This document shows positions 62,837 through 64,000 of a stretch of 64,000 bases of DNA, piece by piece. The notes beneath the pieces were generated by a model, which was given only the letters and a program-made list of their open reading frames with translations, made no database searches and was not told the origin of the DNA. Source of the DNA: an uncultured Pirellulales bacterium (lineage in GTDB: Bacteria; Planctomycetota; Planctomycetia; Pirellulales; Thermoguttaceae); contig CALLPE010000020.1 in NCBI GenBank assembly GCA_938015445.1, positions 1 through 64,000 of the forward strand. The letters run 5' to 3'. How positions within the stretch are numbered: position 1 is the first letter of the stretch; each line of letters starts with the position of its first letter. A program made the translations under genes and the position numbers.

Positions 62837-62992
62837 GACGGCAGCATGGAGAAACGCGCCGGCATCCACCAAAAGGGCGGTTTTGAGAAAGACGGTGGCT
62901 CCCAAAAAGGCACGCCGGCCCCAAAAAAGCGTTCAACAAGCGAAAAGCCACGGTTGAGTACAACTGGAAAGATCGACACTGGAGAATCTCTC

Positions 62993-64000
62993 ATGGCCGA
63001 ACGGGTCGGAATATACGTGTGTCATTGCGGCAGCAACATCGCCGGGATGATCGACGTGGAAGAAGTAGCCCGCTGGGCCGGGCAGTCGATCAAGGACGTG
63101 GTGGTCAGCCGCGACTACAAGTTCATGTGCTCTTCGCTGGGGCAGAAGCTGATCGAGGACGACATCCGCGAGCAAGGGCTGACGCGGGTGGTGGTGGCTG
63201 CCTGCTCGCCGCATCTGCACGAGAAGACATTTCGGCGGGCGTGCCAGAACGCCGGACTGAATCAATATCTGTGTCAGATGACCAACATTCGCGAGCACGT
63301 ATCCTGGGTGAGCACCGACCGCCAAAAAGCCACCGAAAAGGCAAAAGCCCTGGTAGCGGCCGCCGCAGAGCGCGTCAAGCACCAGCGTCCCTTGGAACAG
63401 GGCTTTGTGAAAGTCAATCCGGCCACGTTGGTCATCGGCGGGGGCATCGCCGGCTTGCAGGCCACCCTGGAACTGGCCGATGCCGGCTATCCGGTATATC
63501 TGGTCGAACGCGAGCCGAGCATCGGCGGTCACATGGCGCAGTTCGATAAGACGTTTCCCACCCTGGACTGCTCGGCCTGCATCCTCACGCCCAAGATGTC
63601 TGAGGTGGGGCAGCACGAAAATGTGAAGATGTTCACTTATGCCGAGGTGGAGGAGGTCAGCGGGTCGGTGGGATGCTTCAAGGTGAAAATCCGCCAGAAG
63701 GCCCGCCACGTGATCTTCGAAAAATGCACCGGCTGCGGTATTTGCGTGGAAAAATGCCCGCGAAAGGTCGTCGACAACGTGTTCGAGGCCGGGATGGGCT
63801 ACCGCAAGGCCATTTACACGCCCTTTCCTCAGGCGGTGCCGCGCACACCGGTGATCGACACGGCCAACTGCACCTGGTTTACGCGCGGCAAGTGCCAGGT
63901 GTGCTCGAAGGTTTGTCCCACGCAGGCCATCGACTACGACCAGAAGGACGAGATTATCCAGATCGAGGTGGGCAACATCATCGTGGCCACCGGCTGGAAA
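62993..64000 (+). CDS. hdrA: Heterodisulfide reductase subunit A-like protein, 3' end outside window
   Basis: 336 codons from ATG 62993 run open to the window edge. The product begins MAERVGIYVCHCGSNIAGMI with the HdrA N-terminal CHCGxN. VVAACSPHLHEKTFRRACQN follows, then the FAD-binding fold TLVIGGGIAGLQATLELADA and LVEREPSIGGHMAQFDKTFP, then TLDCSACILTPKM, where some HdrA have selenocysteine but here the codon is Cys. A ferredoxin motif KCTGCGICVEKCP is followed by a second with KCQVCSKVCPTQA. HdrA is the flavin centre that bifurcates or passes electrons. GGAG is 8 bases upstream. Confidence 0.9.
   Translation, partial: MAERVGIYVCHCGSNIAGMIDVEEVARWAGQSIKDVVVSRDYKFMCSSLGQKLIEDDIREQGLTRVVVAACSPHLHEKTFRRACQNAGLNQYLCQMTNIREHVSWVSTDRQKATEKAKALVAAAAERVKHQRPLEQGFVKVNPATLVIGGGIAGLQATLELADAGYPVYLVEREPSIGGHMAQFDKTFPTLDCSACILTPKMSEVGQHENVKMFTYAEVEEVSGSVGCFKVKIRQKARHVIFEKCTGCGICVEKCPRKVVDNVFEAGMGYRKAIYTPFPQAVPRTPVIDTANCTWFTRGKCQVCSKVCPTQAIDYDQKDEIIQIEVGNIIVATGWK

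Overview
The window (about 60% G+C by eye, genes on both strands, no rRNA, tRNA, CRISPR array or intact insertion sequence seen) looks like chromosome of a planctomycete, probably in or near the Pirellulales. Pointers are a HYExAFE-family protein, a TIGR03000-type secreted protein, a protein joining a J-like N-terminus, a membrane segment, PEGA-like repeats and an SUMF1/FGE domain, Tat-exported Gfo/Idh/MocA oxidoreductases beside a GH106-like glycoside hydrolase, and separate coaC and coaB genes. This placement is inference from family content only.

Layout. 1-7710 (minus): a tight six-gene sensory operon, several genes joined by 4-base overlaps: HDOD protein, PAS histidine kinase, REC/HD-GYP, REC/HDOD, REC with a degenerate HD region, and a hybrid REC-PAS-GAF-PAS kinase cut by the left edge. 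8112-10985 (minus): HYExAFE protein, hisS and a YkgJ-like cysteine cluster protein. 11961-16231 (plus): carA after a long leader, then the J-like/FGE protein; panD lies opposite. 17130-26218 (plus): cysteine hydrolase, tpiA, secG, yicC, gmk, rpoZ, coaC, coaB, a PfkB kinase and a URO-D family protein. An hpnH-like radical SAM gene (minus) is followed by the TIGR03000 protein, a J-domain protein and comEC (plus). 32833-42466 (minus) is an envelope, RNA and DNA maintenance block: lptE, a bamD-like gene, recO, ybeY, a membrane protein, M28 peptidase, EEP hydrolase, an M16-like protein without its zinc motif, GNAT and nfo. 42899-48693 holds a small membrane protein, a YhcC-type radical SAM protein (minus), an FHA protein, rsgA, hflX and an SDR. 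48749-53647 (minus) has the GH106-like hydrolase, clpX and a small membrane protein. 54318-57711 (plus) has two paralogous Tat oxidoreductases and aroH. After a secreted unknown and a sulfotransferase, the right edge carries hdrC-hdrB-hdrA, with hdrA cut by the window end.

How genes work together. The left operon senses signals through PAS/GAF domains and ends in HD-GYP and HDOD outputs, so it probably links phosphorelay to cyclic-di-GMP turnover. The gmk-rpoZ-coaC-coaB block is core nucleotide, transcription and coenzyme A supply. HdrCBA is a heterodisulfide-reductase-like electron-transfer module and suggests anaerobic or microaerophilic metabolism.

The most unusual non-coding pattern is that almost every larger gap carries its own short tandem repeat (units of 12 to 40 bases, 2 to 8 copies). 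The units differ from locus to locus, and in three places the repeated unit includes the stop codon of the neighbouring gene. A separate dispersed element of about 137 bases occurs in three diverged copies.
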